63,738 nt of DNA from an uncultured Lachnospiraceae bacterium (GCA_910576895.1 CAJTJZ010000010.1:17009-80746); one strand, 5' to 3'; numbered from the stretch's first letter, positions 1-9,944 are shown. The notes: generated from the sequence alone by a model not told the origin. Translations and numbers: made by a program.

Positions 1-621
1 CTAGGATTAGAATTTAACGGAATTTGTTCTGGTTTTCTAGGTTCTAGGGAACAAATAGAAATTGTAGAGGGATTTTTTCAAAAATTTAAAAAAGAAAATA
101 CCATAATTATAGTAGATCCTATTATGGGGGATTATGGGAAACCTTATGGAACATATACACAAGAAATGTGTCAAGAAATGAAACGATTAGTAAGATATGC
201 AGATATTATAACACCAAATTTAACAGAAGCTTGTATCTTAGTTGGATGTGATTATGAAAAAATTAGTGGCAGTAATGCAGAGCTTATAGAGCTTGCGGAA
301 GCATTAGTGAAGATAGGACCACAACAAGTTGTAATTACAGGTGTTCCACAAAAAAGTTTTTTAACCAATATTATTTATGAAAAAGGAAAAGAACCAAAAT
401 TTGTAAAAAGAAAAAAAATAGGTGTTAATCGCTCTGGAACAGGAGATGTTTTTTCTGCTATTTTATCAGCAGATGCTGTGAATGGAGTTGATTTTGCAAA
501 ATCAGTAGAAAAGGCAGCAGATTTTATGATAGCTTGTATTCGGCGATCTATAGAACTAGAGATTCCAGTAACCGATGGTGTATGTTTTGAAGAAGTATTA
601 TATCGCTTAAAGAGAGATTAA
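1..621 (+). CDS. Pyridoxal/pyridoxamine kinase family protein, 5' truncated by window edge
   Basis: The frame is open from base 1, so the gene begins upstream and only its C-terminal ~206 residues are here. Seen: VDPIMGD near residue 40 of the fragment, the typical PLP-kinase motif, and SGTGDVFSAIL near the end, the anion-hole/catalytic-Asp motif of the ribokinase-like superfamily. Known of the family: ATP-dependent phosphorylation of pyridoxal, pyridoxamine or pyridoxine in the cytoplasm to supply PLP. The internal ATG at 124 is unlikely to be the start, because conserved sequence precedes it. A PLP-dependent decarboxylase lies two genes downstream. A hydroxymethylpyrimidine kinase is a less likely alternative. 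Confidence 0.85.
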   Translation, partial: LGLEFNGICSGFLGSREQIEIVEGFFQKFKKENTIIIVDPIMGDYGKPYGTYTQEMCQEMKRLVRYADIITPNLTEACILVGCDYEKISGSNAELIELAEALVKIGPQQVVITGVPQKSFLTNIIYEKGKEPKFVKRKKIGVNRSGTGDVFSAILSADAVNGVDFAKSVEKAADFMIACIRRSIELEIPVTDGVCFEEVLYRLKRD

Positions 622-665
622 AAATTCATTAATAGAAAGTAAAAAATAGAAAAGAGGAGTTAATT

Positions 666-1265
666 ATGGTAATTTTATATGAGGTTCATGATAATTTATA
701 TGTTAATATGACAAATAAGTGTCCTTGTTCTTGTGTATTTTGTCTGCGGCAAACAAAGGATGAAATGAATCATTCTGGAAGCTTATGGCTCGAAAGAGAG
801 CCTTCCGTAGAAGAAGTGATTGCAGAATTTTCTAAATTTAATATGGAAAAATATAAAGAAGTTGTTTTTTGTGGTTTTGGTGAGCCAACAGAGCGTTTAG
901 AAGATTTGTTGCAGGTAGCAGAGTTTGTAAAAAAGACTTATCATAAAACAACTCGGATTAATACAAATGGATTGTCTGATTTGATTTATGGGAAAGATAC
1001 TTCTTCTTTGTTTAAAGATCGTATCGATATTGTTTCTATTAGTCTAAACACTCCAAATAAAGAGCGTTATTTAGAACTTACAAGAAGTAAATTTGGAATG
1101 GATTCTTTTGATGCTATGCTAAGATTTGCAGAAAATGTAAGAAAACAGGTAAAACAAGTAATTCTTACTACAGTTTCTACTACATTGACTCCAAAAGAGG
1201 AGGAAGAATGCAGAAAGATTTGTGAAAAGATTCATGTAACTTATCGGATTCGTGCATTTGAATAA
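666..1265 (+). CDS. Radical SAM protein, TatD-associated family
   Basis: A 199-residue protein with the [4Fe-4S]/SAM motif CPCSCVFC (C19, C23, C26), followed by a GFGEPTERL stretch that fits the SAM-binding GGEP-type motif, and TRINTNGL typical of the partial TIM barrel. Length and N-terminus match the small radical SAM family named for frequent linkage to tatD; its substrate is unknown. Here tatD is about 26 kb away on the other strand. A GAGG Shine-Dalgarno precedes the ATG, and the next gene starts 11 bases after the stop, so co-transcription with the decarboxylase is likely. Confidence 0.75.
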   Translation: MVILYEVHDNLYVNMTNKCPCSCVFCLRQTKDEMNHSGSLWLEREPSVEEVIAEFSKFNMEKYKEVVFCGFGEPTERLEDLLQVAEFVKKTYHKTTRINTNGLSDLIYGKDTSSLFKDRIDIVSISLNTPNKERYLELTRSKFGMDSFDAMLRFAENVRKQVKQVILTTVSTTLTPKEEEECRKICEKIHVTYRIRAFE

Positions 1266-1276
1266 ATAGGAGAAAA

Positions 1277-2731
1277 ATGGAAAAGGATTTCTTAGATCTA
1301 TTAATGGAATATACAAAAAAAGATATTTATCCCTTTCATATGCCGGGACATAAAAGGAATCAAAAACTTTGTCAAATGGAGAATCCATATGGATTTGATA
1401 TTACGGAAATTGATGGATTTGATAATTTGCATGATGCAAAGAATGTGATAAAACAGGCTATGGAAAATGCGGCAAAGCTTTATGATGCAGAAGAAACCCG
1501 TTTTCTTGTAAATGGCAGCACTTGTGGTATTTTAGCTGCTATTTGTGCTTGTACTAAAATGGGAGATATGGTTTTAGTAGCAAGAAATTGTCATAAATCT
1601 GTTTATCATGCATTATATCTTCAAAAGCTTTTGCCAGTTTATCTATATCCTCAAGAAATGCAGGGAATTGCAACGGAAATTTTAAAAGAAGATGTAGAAC
1701 AGGCATTAAGAGATTATCCAAAAATTCGTGCAGTCATTCTTGTTTCTCCAACTTATGAAGGTATTGTATCGGATATTGCCGGAATTGCAGAAATTGTGCA
1801 TAAGTTTTCTTGTACTCTTATTGTAGATGAAGCACATGGGGCACATTTTGGATTTTTGGAACAATTTCCGGAAACATCTGTTCGCCTTGGGGCAGATCTT
1901 GTGATTCAGAGCGTTCATAAAACACTTCCTGCTTTCACACAGTCTGCTCTTTTGCATATTGGGAAAGAAAAAGGGAAAAATTCAAATCATAGAATAGATA
2001 AGGAAAGATTATATCGTTATTTGTCTATTTTTCAATCCTCTAGTCCTTCTTATATTCTTATGGCAGGGATTCAAAAAAGTCTACAAATTGTAAAGGAACA
2101 AAAAGATATTTTATTTCCACAATTATTAAAATATCTTACTGATTTTCGCAAAGAAATGGAATGTTTGCATTATCTTTCTGTTTTATCATTTAAAAACAGT
2201 GATCCATCAAAACTTGTTATTTTTATTAAAGAATCTTCTGGAAAAAATGGACATTGGCTTTATCATATTTTATTGGAAAAATATCATTTACAGCTTGAAA
2301 TGGAGTCCCTTCAATATGTTCTTGCTATGACAGGAATTGCAGATACAAAGGAAGGATTTGAACGGCTATTACATGCATTAAAAGAAATTGATCTAAGTCT
2401 TTATAATGAAAATATAAAAAAGGAAAAGAAAGGGAATGATAAGAAAGAGGAAAAAATAACAAAAAATTTTCCTAGAACTTTTTTTGTATGTACTATAGAA
2501 CAAGCATTAGATGCAAAAAAAAGTCAGTGTCTACTTTCCAATGCCAAAGGTTTTGTTAGTGCAGACTATATTTATTTTTATCCGCCGGGGATTCCGCTTA
2601 TTGTTCCGGGAGAAGTTTTTACAGAAGAAATTATTTTAAAAATAAAAGAAAATTTACTTGCAGGATTAGAGGTAAAAGGAATTTTTCAGGATATGGTGAG
2701 TATTGTATCAAACGAAAGTATCAAAGGTTAA
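1277..2731 (+). CDS. Orn/Lys/Arg decarboxylase family PLP-dependent enzyme
   Basis: 484 residues. Near the N-terminus PFHMPGHKRN is the family signature; VDEAHGAHFGF is the PLP-ring-stacking/Asp region and SVHKTLPAFTQSA carries the PLP lysine (K215). The C-terminal part, with YPPGIPLIVPGE near residue 440, matches the C-terminal domain of the short Bacillus YaaO/SpeA-type enzymes. The family decarboxylates a basic amino acid to a polyamine precursor or agmatine; the substrate cannot be told from sequence alone. A lysine-rich insert lies near residues 375-395. It sits between the radical SAM gene and the DUF445 gene with short gaps; in Bacillus the homologue is next to tmk-yaaQ-yaaR-holB. Confidence 0.85.
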   Translation: MEKDFLDLLMEYTKKDIYPFHMPGHKRNQKLCQMENPYGFDITEIDGFDNLHDAKNVIKQAMENAAKLYDAEETRFLVNGSTCGILAAICACTKMGDMVLVARNCHKSVYHALYLQKLLPVYLYPQEMQGIATEILKEDVEQALRDYPKIRAVILVSPTYEGIVSDIAGIAEIVHKFSCTLIVDEAHGAHFGFLEQFPETSVRLGADLVIQSVHKTLPAFTQSALLHIGKEKGKNSNHRIDKERLYRYLSIFQSSSPSYILMAGIQKSLQIVKEQKDILFPQLLKYLTDFRKEMECLHYLSVLSFKNSDPSKLVIFIKESSGKNGHWLYHILLEKYHLQLEMESLQYVLAMTGIADTKEGFERLLHALKEIDLSLYNENIKKEKKGNDKKEEKITKNFPRTFFVCTIEQALDAKKSQCLLSNAKGFVSADYIYFYPPGIPLIVPGEVFTEEIILKIKENLLAGLEVKGIFQDMVSIVSNESIKG

Positions 2732-2760
2732 ATATAATAATTGCTGAAAGGAATGAGCTT

Positions 2761-5700
2761 ATGCAAATAATAAATTGTATGATACAAGTTTTTATGGGGG
2801 CAATTTCTGGTTATTATACAAATAAACTGGCAATTAGCCATTTATTTACAGATATTTCATTGCCGTGGGGAACATGGAAAGCAGTAATAAAAAAAGGTGG
2901 AAATAAAGAACGTCTTGCAGAGGATTTATCTGATCTTGCAGAAGATAAAATTATTGGAAAACAAGAATTATTAGAAAATACAGAATATCAGAAAGCTTAT
3001 TTATATCAGGAATTATCAAAATCAGAAGTATTACTTGCATTAGATCAGTGTGTGGAAGAAATTTTTCAAAAATTGGAAAAGAGTGAGATTGGACAAAGAT
3101 CACTTACAGAAATATTTGAAAATTTTTTAAAAGAGAATCAAGTCTTGCAGCTTTTAGAGGAAGCTTTTACTACAATGGCGGCTGATTGGAATTTTAAGGA
3201 TTTTATTTCTGAGGAGATATTTACAAAACTTTTCTATGAACTTTGGGAAAAGGAGCTTGCACCAAAGCTTTTAGGAGAACAGGGACTAGAACAATTTTTT
3301 GAAAATCTTTGTAAGGAACTTGGAGAAGAAGAAAATTCTGTTACGCTTCAAATAGTGCTTGGAGATGATATCTTTAAGAAAATAGAAGAAGTTTTATTAA
3401 AGAAAATAGAAGAAATTTTAAATGCTATGGATAATGATAGGGATCGCATGAGAATGGAGGGTTATCTTTCTTCTATTTGTCGTCAAGTTGGAATAGAAAC
3501 CATTGTAAGAGAGTTTTTATTTTCTTTGCAGGAAAAAACACTGGGAGAAGTTCTTTCTATTTCAGAAAAGTCATGGTTTTTTGAAAAATTATTTGATATT
3601 TTAGAACAACAAGAAATTCAAAAAAGTTTACAAGATCTTTTTGAGATTTTTAAACAGGAATTGATACAAAGTAATTTTAAGCTTTCCGATTTATTGCCAG
3701 AAAATTGTTTGGAAAGTGAAATAATTAAAAGTAGTTTAAAAGAACAATTAAAAAAATTGCAGCCTTTTCTTAGTGATTTATATGAAGATAATCGGGAATT
3801 TCTTTCAAAACGAATTGCAGAGGAATTAACAGCTGTAATTAATGAGGGTACAGGAAATTTTCTGCAAAATATGGTTTTATTTTCTGCGAAAGATATGATT
3901 GTGGAAAAAATGCAGGAATTTTTAAAAGAAAAATTACCAGAAAAGATAAAAGAATTTTTAGAAATGCCATCAGAGGAGTTTTGCATAGAATTATGTTCTG
4001 CTTTGGGAAATTTGCCAATTTCTGCTTTAGCAGAGAAACTTTCTTTTGAAGTAATTTTTGGGGTTTTAAAAAAATCACTATCTGAAAAGAATGATTTTTG
4101 TGAAAATATCTTAAAGAAAGCAGAAAATATTTCTTTTGCTGTTTTTTTAACAGATGATTTGATTGATTCTTTTTCAAAAAAAGCAGAAAAAAAGGCTTTG
4201 CTTTTTTTATCAAATTGGTTAAAAGGAGAGGAAAAAAAGAAACAGATAGAACAGGCAATTCATTTTTTATTAAATACATTATGGGAAAAACCATTACAAA
4301 AAAAAGAAATGGAACGAGTTTTAAAAGAAGTAAAAAAACAAGCATTGCCGGAAAAACTTTTTACACGATTAGAACAGTGGATAATAGGAAAGAAAGAAAA
4401 AGAATCTACGCTTTCTCAGTTGATTTATAAAAAATTTTCAGAAATAGAGGTGAAGGAATTTTTTATTTCTTTTATAAAGAAAGAACAAAAAACAGGAAAA
4501 TTATTAGAAACAATTTTCGGAAAATATAAGAATACAATCACAGTTGGAACAATGATTTCTATGATCCCAAAAGAATCATTAAAGGAAAAAATAAGGGAAT
4601 TATTTATAAAAAATGCTGGAAATTATATTTCTATAAAACCAGTTGTGAAGAAAAAAATATTAGCATTAGATGAAGATATGCTTTGTACGATGATGCAGAA
4701 ATTTATGGGAACACAACTGCGTCCCTTAAATCGAATTGGTGGTGCATTAGGTGCAATGATTGGATTCTTTTTATGGCTATTAAATCCTTCTTTAAATGTA
4801 AGCCTTCCTATGGTGGGACTTGCGATTCTTTGTTATGCTCTTGTTGGTATTGGAACAAATATTTTGGCTTTGCGTGGTCTGTTTCGTCCATACCACCCAG
4901 AGGAAAGAATGTGGTTAAAGCATTTTGCAAAAAAGGAAAAAACAAAGAAAAATCCTGTAATGGCAGTATATCATTTTCTATCTAAAATTCCGGGAATCAA
5001 AACATTATTTTGTCTTGGATATATCCCTGAAAAAAAAGAAACCATTGCAAGGCAGCTTTCTTCTTTTGTTGCTGATAATTTTTTAAAGCCAGAAGATCTT
5101 CTTCCAGAAATAAAAATTACAACAGGGCTTGTGCAGGAGTTTTTAAAAAATCATAAAGATGCCATCGGAGATTATGCAATAAAAAAATTGTGGAAAGCAG
5201 ATTGGGATAATTTTTTAAAACAAACAGTTGAGAAAAGATTGACACAAAAAGAGGACAAGCAAAAATTGTGTTCTTTATTCTGGCGGGAAATAGAAAAGAA
5301 AGGAGCTCCTTTTTTGGCAAAAAGAGCGTTTTTATCTTTACAAGAAATGGAGAAAAAAACAGTGGGATCTTATCTTAGCTCTGATCAAATAGCAAAAGGA
5401 CTTACCAAAGTTTTATTAAAACAGATAGAGCAGATAATGGAAAAGAAAGAAATACAAAAAGAATTTTTAGAGGGTTATTATCAAAAAAATTTAAAAGAAA
5501 AAGAAATGGGAACATTTTTTTTAGATGAAAAAGAAAGGATAGTTTCAAAAATGGCAAATGCTTTTTTTGATTTTCTTTGTGGTGATATGCTCTTTTTATG
5601 GATAAAGAATGCTATTTTAAAATTATTTGACAGTTCAGAGAAACAATGTATTACAGAACTTTTTCATGGAAAAGTAGGAGAACTAATAGAAGAAAATAAA

Positions 5701-7092
5701 GATGCATTAGAAATGTTTTTCTTTCGTATGTTAAAACAAGGATGTAATCAATATCTTCTTAGTCATGAAGAAGAATTAGTAGATAAACTTGATTTAGAGA
5801 TACAAAATATGATGGATACAATGGCAAATATGCCGCTTGGTGGAATGGCAGCTTCTATGCTTGGTACAAAACAGTTAATTGCGAAAGTGTTTCATAATCT
5901 TTTTATAGAGCCGCCAATAAGAGATACTCATTTTTATGGAACATCTTTCCAAGATAAGGAAAATGAGGGTGAAGAAGTTTTTGAAGAAGAAAAACAAGAG
6001 GAATTTTCCGAAAAAGAAGAAATTGTTTTGCAGGAACGTTTAAGTGATGAATTATTTGATAAAAATGAAATTGTAATTTTAGAAAAAATAGATAATATTT
6101 TGGAAACACAAATTATAGTACTTACAATAGAAAGATTAGAAGAACTTCTTTTTGCGATAAAAGAAGAAAAAGGGAAACAAAAAGAACAGGCAAGAAAAGA
6201 TTGGATTGATAGATTTTATACAAAATTTGCTATATGGAAGCAATGCAGAATGCAAGGCAAAGGTATGAAACAAATGCAGGAACTTGCAGAAAATCTCTTA
6301 TCATTTGCGGGAACAAAAACAGTTGAAAGTTATGTAAAATTAGTCAATAATGCATTTTTAGAAGAAATTATTTGGCAAAAAGCGATAGAGGAAGTAAAAC
6401 CTGTCATATTAAAACAAGCTATGGAACAAGCTTGCCAAGAATGTTTTCAATATCTTTTTACTACTTATATATATTCCGATTCTTTACAAAGATATCTTTC
6501 TGTTATAACAGAAGATATGCTTATAACTACGGTACAAACAAATTGGAAACGGTTTTCTTCTTTGCCTTGCATAACAGAATTTTTATCAGAACTTGTTTCT
6601 TTTGATATGGCAGCATTACTAGAAAAACAAGAAAGTAGTCTTTCTGTTTTAATAAAAGAATTTTGTCTTTCTTTAAAAGAAAAAGAAAGTGTTCAAAAGG
6701 GATATCAAGAGTTTATATTAGGAGGACTTGAAACTATCTCTGATTTTTATCAAGAAGAATCAGAAAATACAATCAATATAAATAATGTAAGACCTATTAT
6801 GTTAGAGCTTCTTGATAGTATCAATGATGCATTTCATTATCAAAAAGAAAATCAAGCAGGGCTTTATAAAGTAGCAGATACTGTTGATTTTGCAAATATT
6901 ATTTATCTTGCTGTTATGGATATGACAGATGAACAGATTGAGAAATTATTTAAAGGATTTGCAGGACAGTATTTTTTCAGTCTAAAATTATCTGGGGCAT
7001 TAGGCTTTATCTTTGGAGTGCCAGTATTTCAATGGATAGCTGCTATTGTATTACTTGGCAAGGAATTAATTGAGAAAAAGAAAGAGGATTAA
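2761..7092 (+). CDS. Giant DUF445 family membrane protein
   Basis: 1443 residues, very rich in Lys, Glu, Leu and Phe. The N-terminus has a membrane segment with GYYTNKLAISHLF, which resembles the DUF445 signature (G-Y-x-TN-x-LAI-x-x-LF). A related unit recurs near residues 659-710 (GGALGAMIGFFLWLL, then GIGTNILALRGLF), and a third hydrophobic segment ends the protein (about 1410-1433). Between them are long, probably helical/coiled regions. Family members are usually a few hundred residues, so this looks like an internally duplicated, expanded form. Function unknown; an envelope-spanning helical scaffold is only an inference. The guanylate kinase-like gene starts 2 bases after its stop. Confidence 0.7.
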   Translation: MQIINCMIQVFMGAISGYYTNKLAISHLFTDISLPWGTWKAVIKKGGNKERLAEDLSDLAEDKIIGKQELLENTEYQKAYLYQELSKSEVLLALDQCVEEIFQKLEKSEIGQRSLTEIFENFLKENQVLQLLEEAFTTMAADWNFKDFISEEIFTKLFYELWEKELAPKLLGEQGLEQFFENLCKELGEEENSVTLQIVLGDDIFKKIEEVLLKKIEEILNAMDNDRDRMRMEGYLSSICRQVGIETIVREFLFSLQEKTLGEVLSISEKSWFFEKLFDILEQQEIQKSLQDLFEIFKQELIQSNFKLSDLLPENCLESEIIKSSLKEQLKKLQPFLSDLYEDNREFLSKRIAEELTAVINEGTGNFLQNMVLFSAKDMIVEKMQEFLKEKLPEKIKEFLEMPSEEFCIELCSALGNLPISALAEKLSFEVIFGVLKKSLSEKNDFCENILKKAENISFAVFLTDDLIDSFSKKAEKKALLFLSNWLKGEEKKKQIEQAIHFLLNTLWEKPLQKKEMERVLKEVKKQALPEKLFTRLEQWIIGKKEKESTLSQLIYKKFSEIEVKEFFISFIKKEQKTGKLLETIFGKYKNTITVGTMISMIPKESLKEKIRELFIKNAGNYISIKPVVKKKILALDEDMLCTMMQKFMGTQLRPLNRIGGALGAMIGFFLWLLNPSLNVSLPMVGLAILCYALVGIGTNILALRGLFRPYHPEERMWLKHFAKKEKTKKNPVMAVYHFLSKIPGIKTLFCLGYIPEKKETIARQLSSFVADNFLKPEDLLPEIKITTGLVQEFLKNHKDAIGDYAIKKLWKADWDNFLKQTVEKRLTQKEDKQKLCSLFWREIEKKGAPFLAKRAFLSLQEMEKKTVGSYLSSDQIAKGLTKVLLKQIEQIMEKKEIQKEFLEGYYQKNLKEKEMGTFFLDEKERIVSKMANAFFDFLCGDMLFLWIKNAILKLFDSSEKQCITELFHGKVGELIEENKDALEMFFFRMLKQGCNQYLLSHEEELVDKLDLEIQNMMDTMANMPLGGMAASMLGTKQLIAKVFHNLFIEPPIRDTHFYGTSFQDKENEGEEVFEEEKQEEFSEKEEIVLQERLSDELFDKNEIVILEKIDNILETQIIVLTIERLEELLFAIKEEKGKQKEQARKDWIDRFYTKFAIWKQCRMQGKGMKQMQELAENLLSFAGTKTVESYVKLVNNAFLEEIIWQKAIEEVKPVILKQAMEQACQECFQYLFTTYIYSDSLQRYLSVITEDMLITTVQTNWKRFSSLPCITEFLSELVSFDMAALLEKQESSLSVLIKEFCLSLKEKESVQKGYQEFILGGLETISDFYQEESENTININNVRPIMLELLDSINDAFHYQKENQAGLYKVADTVDFANIIYLAVMDMTDEQIEKLFKGFAGQYFFSLKLSGALGFIFGVPVFQWIAAIVLLGKELIEKKKED

Positions 7093-7094
7093 AA

Positions 7095-7739
7095 ATGGCA
7101 GTGTTATATCTTGTAATGGGAAAGAGTGCAAGTGGTAAAGATACCATTTTTCAAAGATTAAAAAGAAATGATTTTTTGCATTTAAAAACAGTGATTCCTT
7201 ATACAACACGTCCCAAAAGAGAGGGAGAGGAAGATGGCAGAGAGTATTATTTCCTTTCTTGTGAGGAATTTCTTACAATGCAAAGGGAAAATAAAGTAAT
7301 AGAGTCACGCACTTATCAGACAGTACATGGAGATTGGACTTATTTTACTGCAGATGATGGACAGATTATCATGGACGCAGAAGATAAGTATCTTTTAATT
7401 GGCACATTAGAAACTTATCGAAAAATTAGGGAATATTATCGAAAAAAATTATTTATAGAAAAGGGAAAGGAATGGGTAGAAGAAAGGATACAAGAATGGT
7501 TAAAACGGCATATCAAGCCAATTTATATTGAAGTGGAAAATGGACTGCGGCTGGAACGTGCTTTAAAAAGAGAACGAAAACAAGAATTGCCAGAATACAC
7601 AGAAATGTGTCGGCGATTTCTTGCAGATGAGGAAGATTTTTCTGAGGAAAATTTAAAACGGGCAGGAATTACAAAAAGATTTCAAAATGAAATCCTTGAG
7701 GTATGTTTAAAAGAAATAGAAAAGGATATAAGTAAATAA
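7095..7739 (+). CDS. gmk: Guanylate kinase-like protein
   Basis: 214 residues with a P-loop GKSASGKD at residues 9-16 and TTRPKREGEEDGREYYF, the GMP-binding TTRxxRxGExxGxxYxF signature. Guanylate kinase converts GMP and ATP to GDP and ADP. The centre is unusual: the usual GNYYGT loop is replaced by HGDWTYFT, and a Lys/Glu-rich stretch follows before the C-terminal helices. It overlaps the operon of the DUF445 gene (2-base gap). A tmk gene occupies the comparable position in the Bacillus yaa cluster, so a diverged role in nucleotide metabolism is possible. Confidence 0.75.
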   Translation: MAVLYLVMGKSASGKDTIFQRLKRNDFLHLKTVIPYTTRPKREGEEDGREYYFLSCEEFLTMQRENKVIESRTYQTVHGDWTYFTADDGQIIMDAEDKYLLIGTLETYRKIREYYRKKLFIEKGKEWVEERIQEWLKRHIKPIYIEVENGLRLERALKRERKQELPEYTEMCRRFLADEEDFSEENLKRAGITKRFQNEILEVCLKEIEKDISK

Positions 7740-7802
7740 ATAAGATACTATAAAAAGTAAATAAAGTAAATATAGTGAGAAATAAATTTTGCAAAGCAAT
7801 TC

Positions 7803-7831
7803 TTGCATTTGTTTTATGAAAAGGATATAAT
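7803..7831 (+). promoter_or_regulatory. Sigma-A-type promoter for the GH127 gene
   Basis: TTGCAT at 7803-7808, a 17-base spacer, and a perfect TATAAT at 7826-7831, 25 bases before the ATG at 7856. It suggests that the glycosidase is its own transcription unit. Confidence 0.7.
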
Positions 7832-7855
7832 TTAGGAAAAAAATGGAGGTATGGT

Positions 7856-9862
7856 ATGTCAGGTAATCAGCCAATTTTATTAAAAAATTTTACTGTAGGG
7901 GATTCTACTTTTTGGAAAGAAAAGATGGAACTTGTTCGCAAAGAAGTGATTCCTTATCAATGGGAAATTTTAAATGATAGAGTAGAAAATGCAGCACCGA
8001 GTTTTTGTATGAGAAACTTTGAAGTTGCTGGTCGCCTTATGAAAGAAAAAAAAGAAAAGGGAAGAAAATTTGTAGAACCAAAATATACATTTCGTGGTTT
8101 TGAATCACTTCCAGAAGATAGAAATCATCTGGAAGATAAATTTTATGGTTTTGTTTTTCAGGATAGCGATTTTTCTAAATGGATTGAAGCAGTAGCTTAT
8201 TCTTTAATGAATCATCCAGATAAAGAGTTAGAAGAAATTGGAGATAAAGCTATTGATCTTGTTTGCCTTGCACAGCAGGAAAATGGGTACTTAGATACCT
8301 ATTATATTATTAACGGTATGGATAAAATTTTTACTAATTTGCGAGATCATCATGAATTATATTGTTTTGGGCATTTAGTGGAAGGTGCTGTGGCATATTA
8401 TGAAGCAACAGGCAAAGACAAGCTTTTAAAAGCAGCAATTCGTTTTGCTGATTTTATTGCTGATTATTTTGGAACAGAACCAGAAAAATGCAAAGGTTAT
8501 CCCGGACATGAAATTGCAGAAATGGCATTAATTCGTTTATATGAAGCGGTAGGAGATGAAAAATATTTGAATTTAAGCCGCTTTTTTATAGAAGAAAGAG
8601 GAAAAGAGCCATATTATTTTACAGAAAAAGAACATCATGATAATGAAACAAATCATGAATATCATCAATCTCATCTTCCAGTTAGAAAGCAGGAAGAAGC
8701 GGTAGGACATGCTGTTCGTGCTGTTTATCTTTATTCTGGAATGGCTGATCTTGCAAGACTGACAGGGGATAAAGAAATGCAGGAAGCTTGTAAAAAGCTT
8801 TGGAAAAGCATTACAAGAGAAAAAATGTATATTACCGGTGGTATTGGTGGTACGCATATGGGGGAGTCTTTTTCTTATCCTTTTGATTTGCCAAATGATA
8901 CGGCTTATGCAGAAACTTGTGCTTCGATTGGACTGATATTTTTTGCAAGAAGAATGTTAGAAATGGAAGTAAAGGCAGAATATGCAGATATTATGGAACA
9001 AGCACTTTATAATACGGTGCTTTCTGGTATGGCTCTCGATGGAAAAAGCTTTTTTTATGTAAATCCATTAGAAGTTTTACCAGAAGCTTGTTATAAAGAT
9101 GAAAGAAAATTTCATGTAAAACCAATAAGACAAAAGTGGTTTGGCTGTGCCTGCTGTCCTCCGAATTTATCCAGATTGATAAGTTCCCTGCCGTGTTATG
9201 CTTATACAGAAAATGAAGATACTATTTTTATGCATTTATATCTTGGTGGGAAATTGGAAAAAGAAGTGGAAGGAAAAAAGGCAGTATTTGAAATTTTGAC
9301 AGATTATCCATGGGAAGATAATGTTTTGATTTCTTATAAAGGAGAAAATTCTATACATATAAAGCTTGCCATTCGGATTCCGGGGTGGTGTTCTTCATGG
9401 AAAATTACAAGCAATGATGGAACAAAGGGTACATTAGAACAGGGATATTATTATATAGAAAAAACTTGGAATGTGGGTGATACCATAGAACTGCAAATGG
9501 AAATTCTGCCAAGAGTTTTAACTGCTGATATAAGGGTACGTGAAACTATTGGAAAAGTAGCGATTATGAAAGGTCCTGTTGTGTATTGTATGGAAGAATG
9601 GGACAATAGTAAAGATTTGCATTTATATAAAATTTGCCCAGAAATGCCAATCATACCATCAAAGCGATCAATCAATGGAAAAGAATTTCCTGTACTTATT
9701 GCAGGAGGTAAAAAGTTGGAAGAAGAAACAGATATTAATCATGATATGCTTTATAAAGAGTATCAGCCAGAAAAATATAAAGAAACAGAAATTGTATTGA
9801 TTCCATATTATTTATGGGCGAATCGTGGTGAAAATGAAATGAGTGTTTGGATAAGAGTATAA
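7856..9862 (+). CDS. Glycoside hydrolase family 127 beta-L-arabinofuranosidase
   Basis: 668 residues. The zinc/catalytic set of GH127 is visible: E353 and C355 in YAETCASIG, and C433-C434 in GCACCPPN. These match Glu338/Cys340 and Cys417/Cys418 of the Bifidobacterium HypBA1 enzyme, where a zinc-bound Cys is the nucleophile. The N-terminal two thirds is the alpha/alpha barrel; the C-terminal part is beta-rich. No signal peptide is seen, so it probably acts in the cytoplasm on imported arabino-oligosaccharides. No sugar transporter is adjacent, and its own promoter precedes it. A related family (GH146) is possible but less likely. Confidence 0.88.
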   Translation: MSGNQPILLKNFTVGDSTFWKEKMELVRKEVIPYQWEILNDRVENAAPSFCMRNFEVAGRLMKEKKEKGRKFVEPKYTFRGFESLPEDRNHLEDKFYGFVFQDSDFSKWIEAVAYSLMNHPDKELEEIGDKAIDLVCLAQQENGYLDTYYIINGMDKIFTNLRDHHELYCFGHLVEGAVAYYEATGKDKLLKAAIRFADFIADYFGTEPEKCKGYPGHEIAEMALIRLYEAVGDEKYLNLSRFFIEERGKEPYYFTEKEHHDNETNHEYHQSHLPVRKQEEAVGHAVRAVYLYSGMADLARLTGDKEMQEACKKLWKSITREKMYITGGIGGTHMGESFSYPFDLPNDTAYAETCASIGLIFFARRMLEMEVKAEYADIMEQALYNTVLSGMALDGKSFFYVNPLEVLPEACYKDERKFHVKPIRQKWFGCACCPPNLSRLISSLPCYAYTENEDTIFMHLYLGGKLEKEVEGKKAVFEILTDYPWEDNVLISYKGENSIHIKLAIRIPGWCSSWKITSNDGTKGTLEQGYYYIEKTWNVGDTIELQMEILPRVLTADIRVRETIGKVAIMKGPVVYCMEEWDNSKDLHLYKICPEMPIIPSKRSINGKEFPVLIAGGKKLEEETDINHDMLYKEYQPEKYKETEIVLIPYYLWANRGENEMSVWIRV

Positions 9863-9881
9863 AGATTGTTTAAAAATATAA

Positions 9882-9925
9882 AATAATAGCAACTCTTAAT
9901 GTGTGAAAAAAGAGTTGCTATTATT
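9882..9925. terminator. Bidirectional intrinsic terminator
   Basis: Perfect 16-bp inverted repeat (AATAATAGCAACTCTT, 9882-9897, and its complement at 9910-9925) between the converging GH127 and MFS genes. A/T runs on both flanks allow termination in either direction. Confidence 0.85.
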
Positions 9926-9944
9926 TATAGATTGCATTTTTCCA

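Noticed and set aside
3618..4345. Antisense frames of 122 and 168 codons within the DUF445 gene
   Set aside because: They are opposite to a well-supported long gene, show Phe/Leu/Ser-rich complements of Lys/Glu codons, and have no ribosome binding site.
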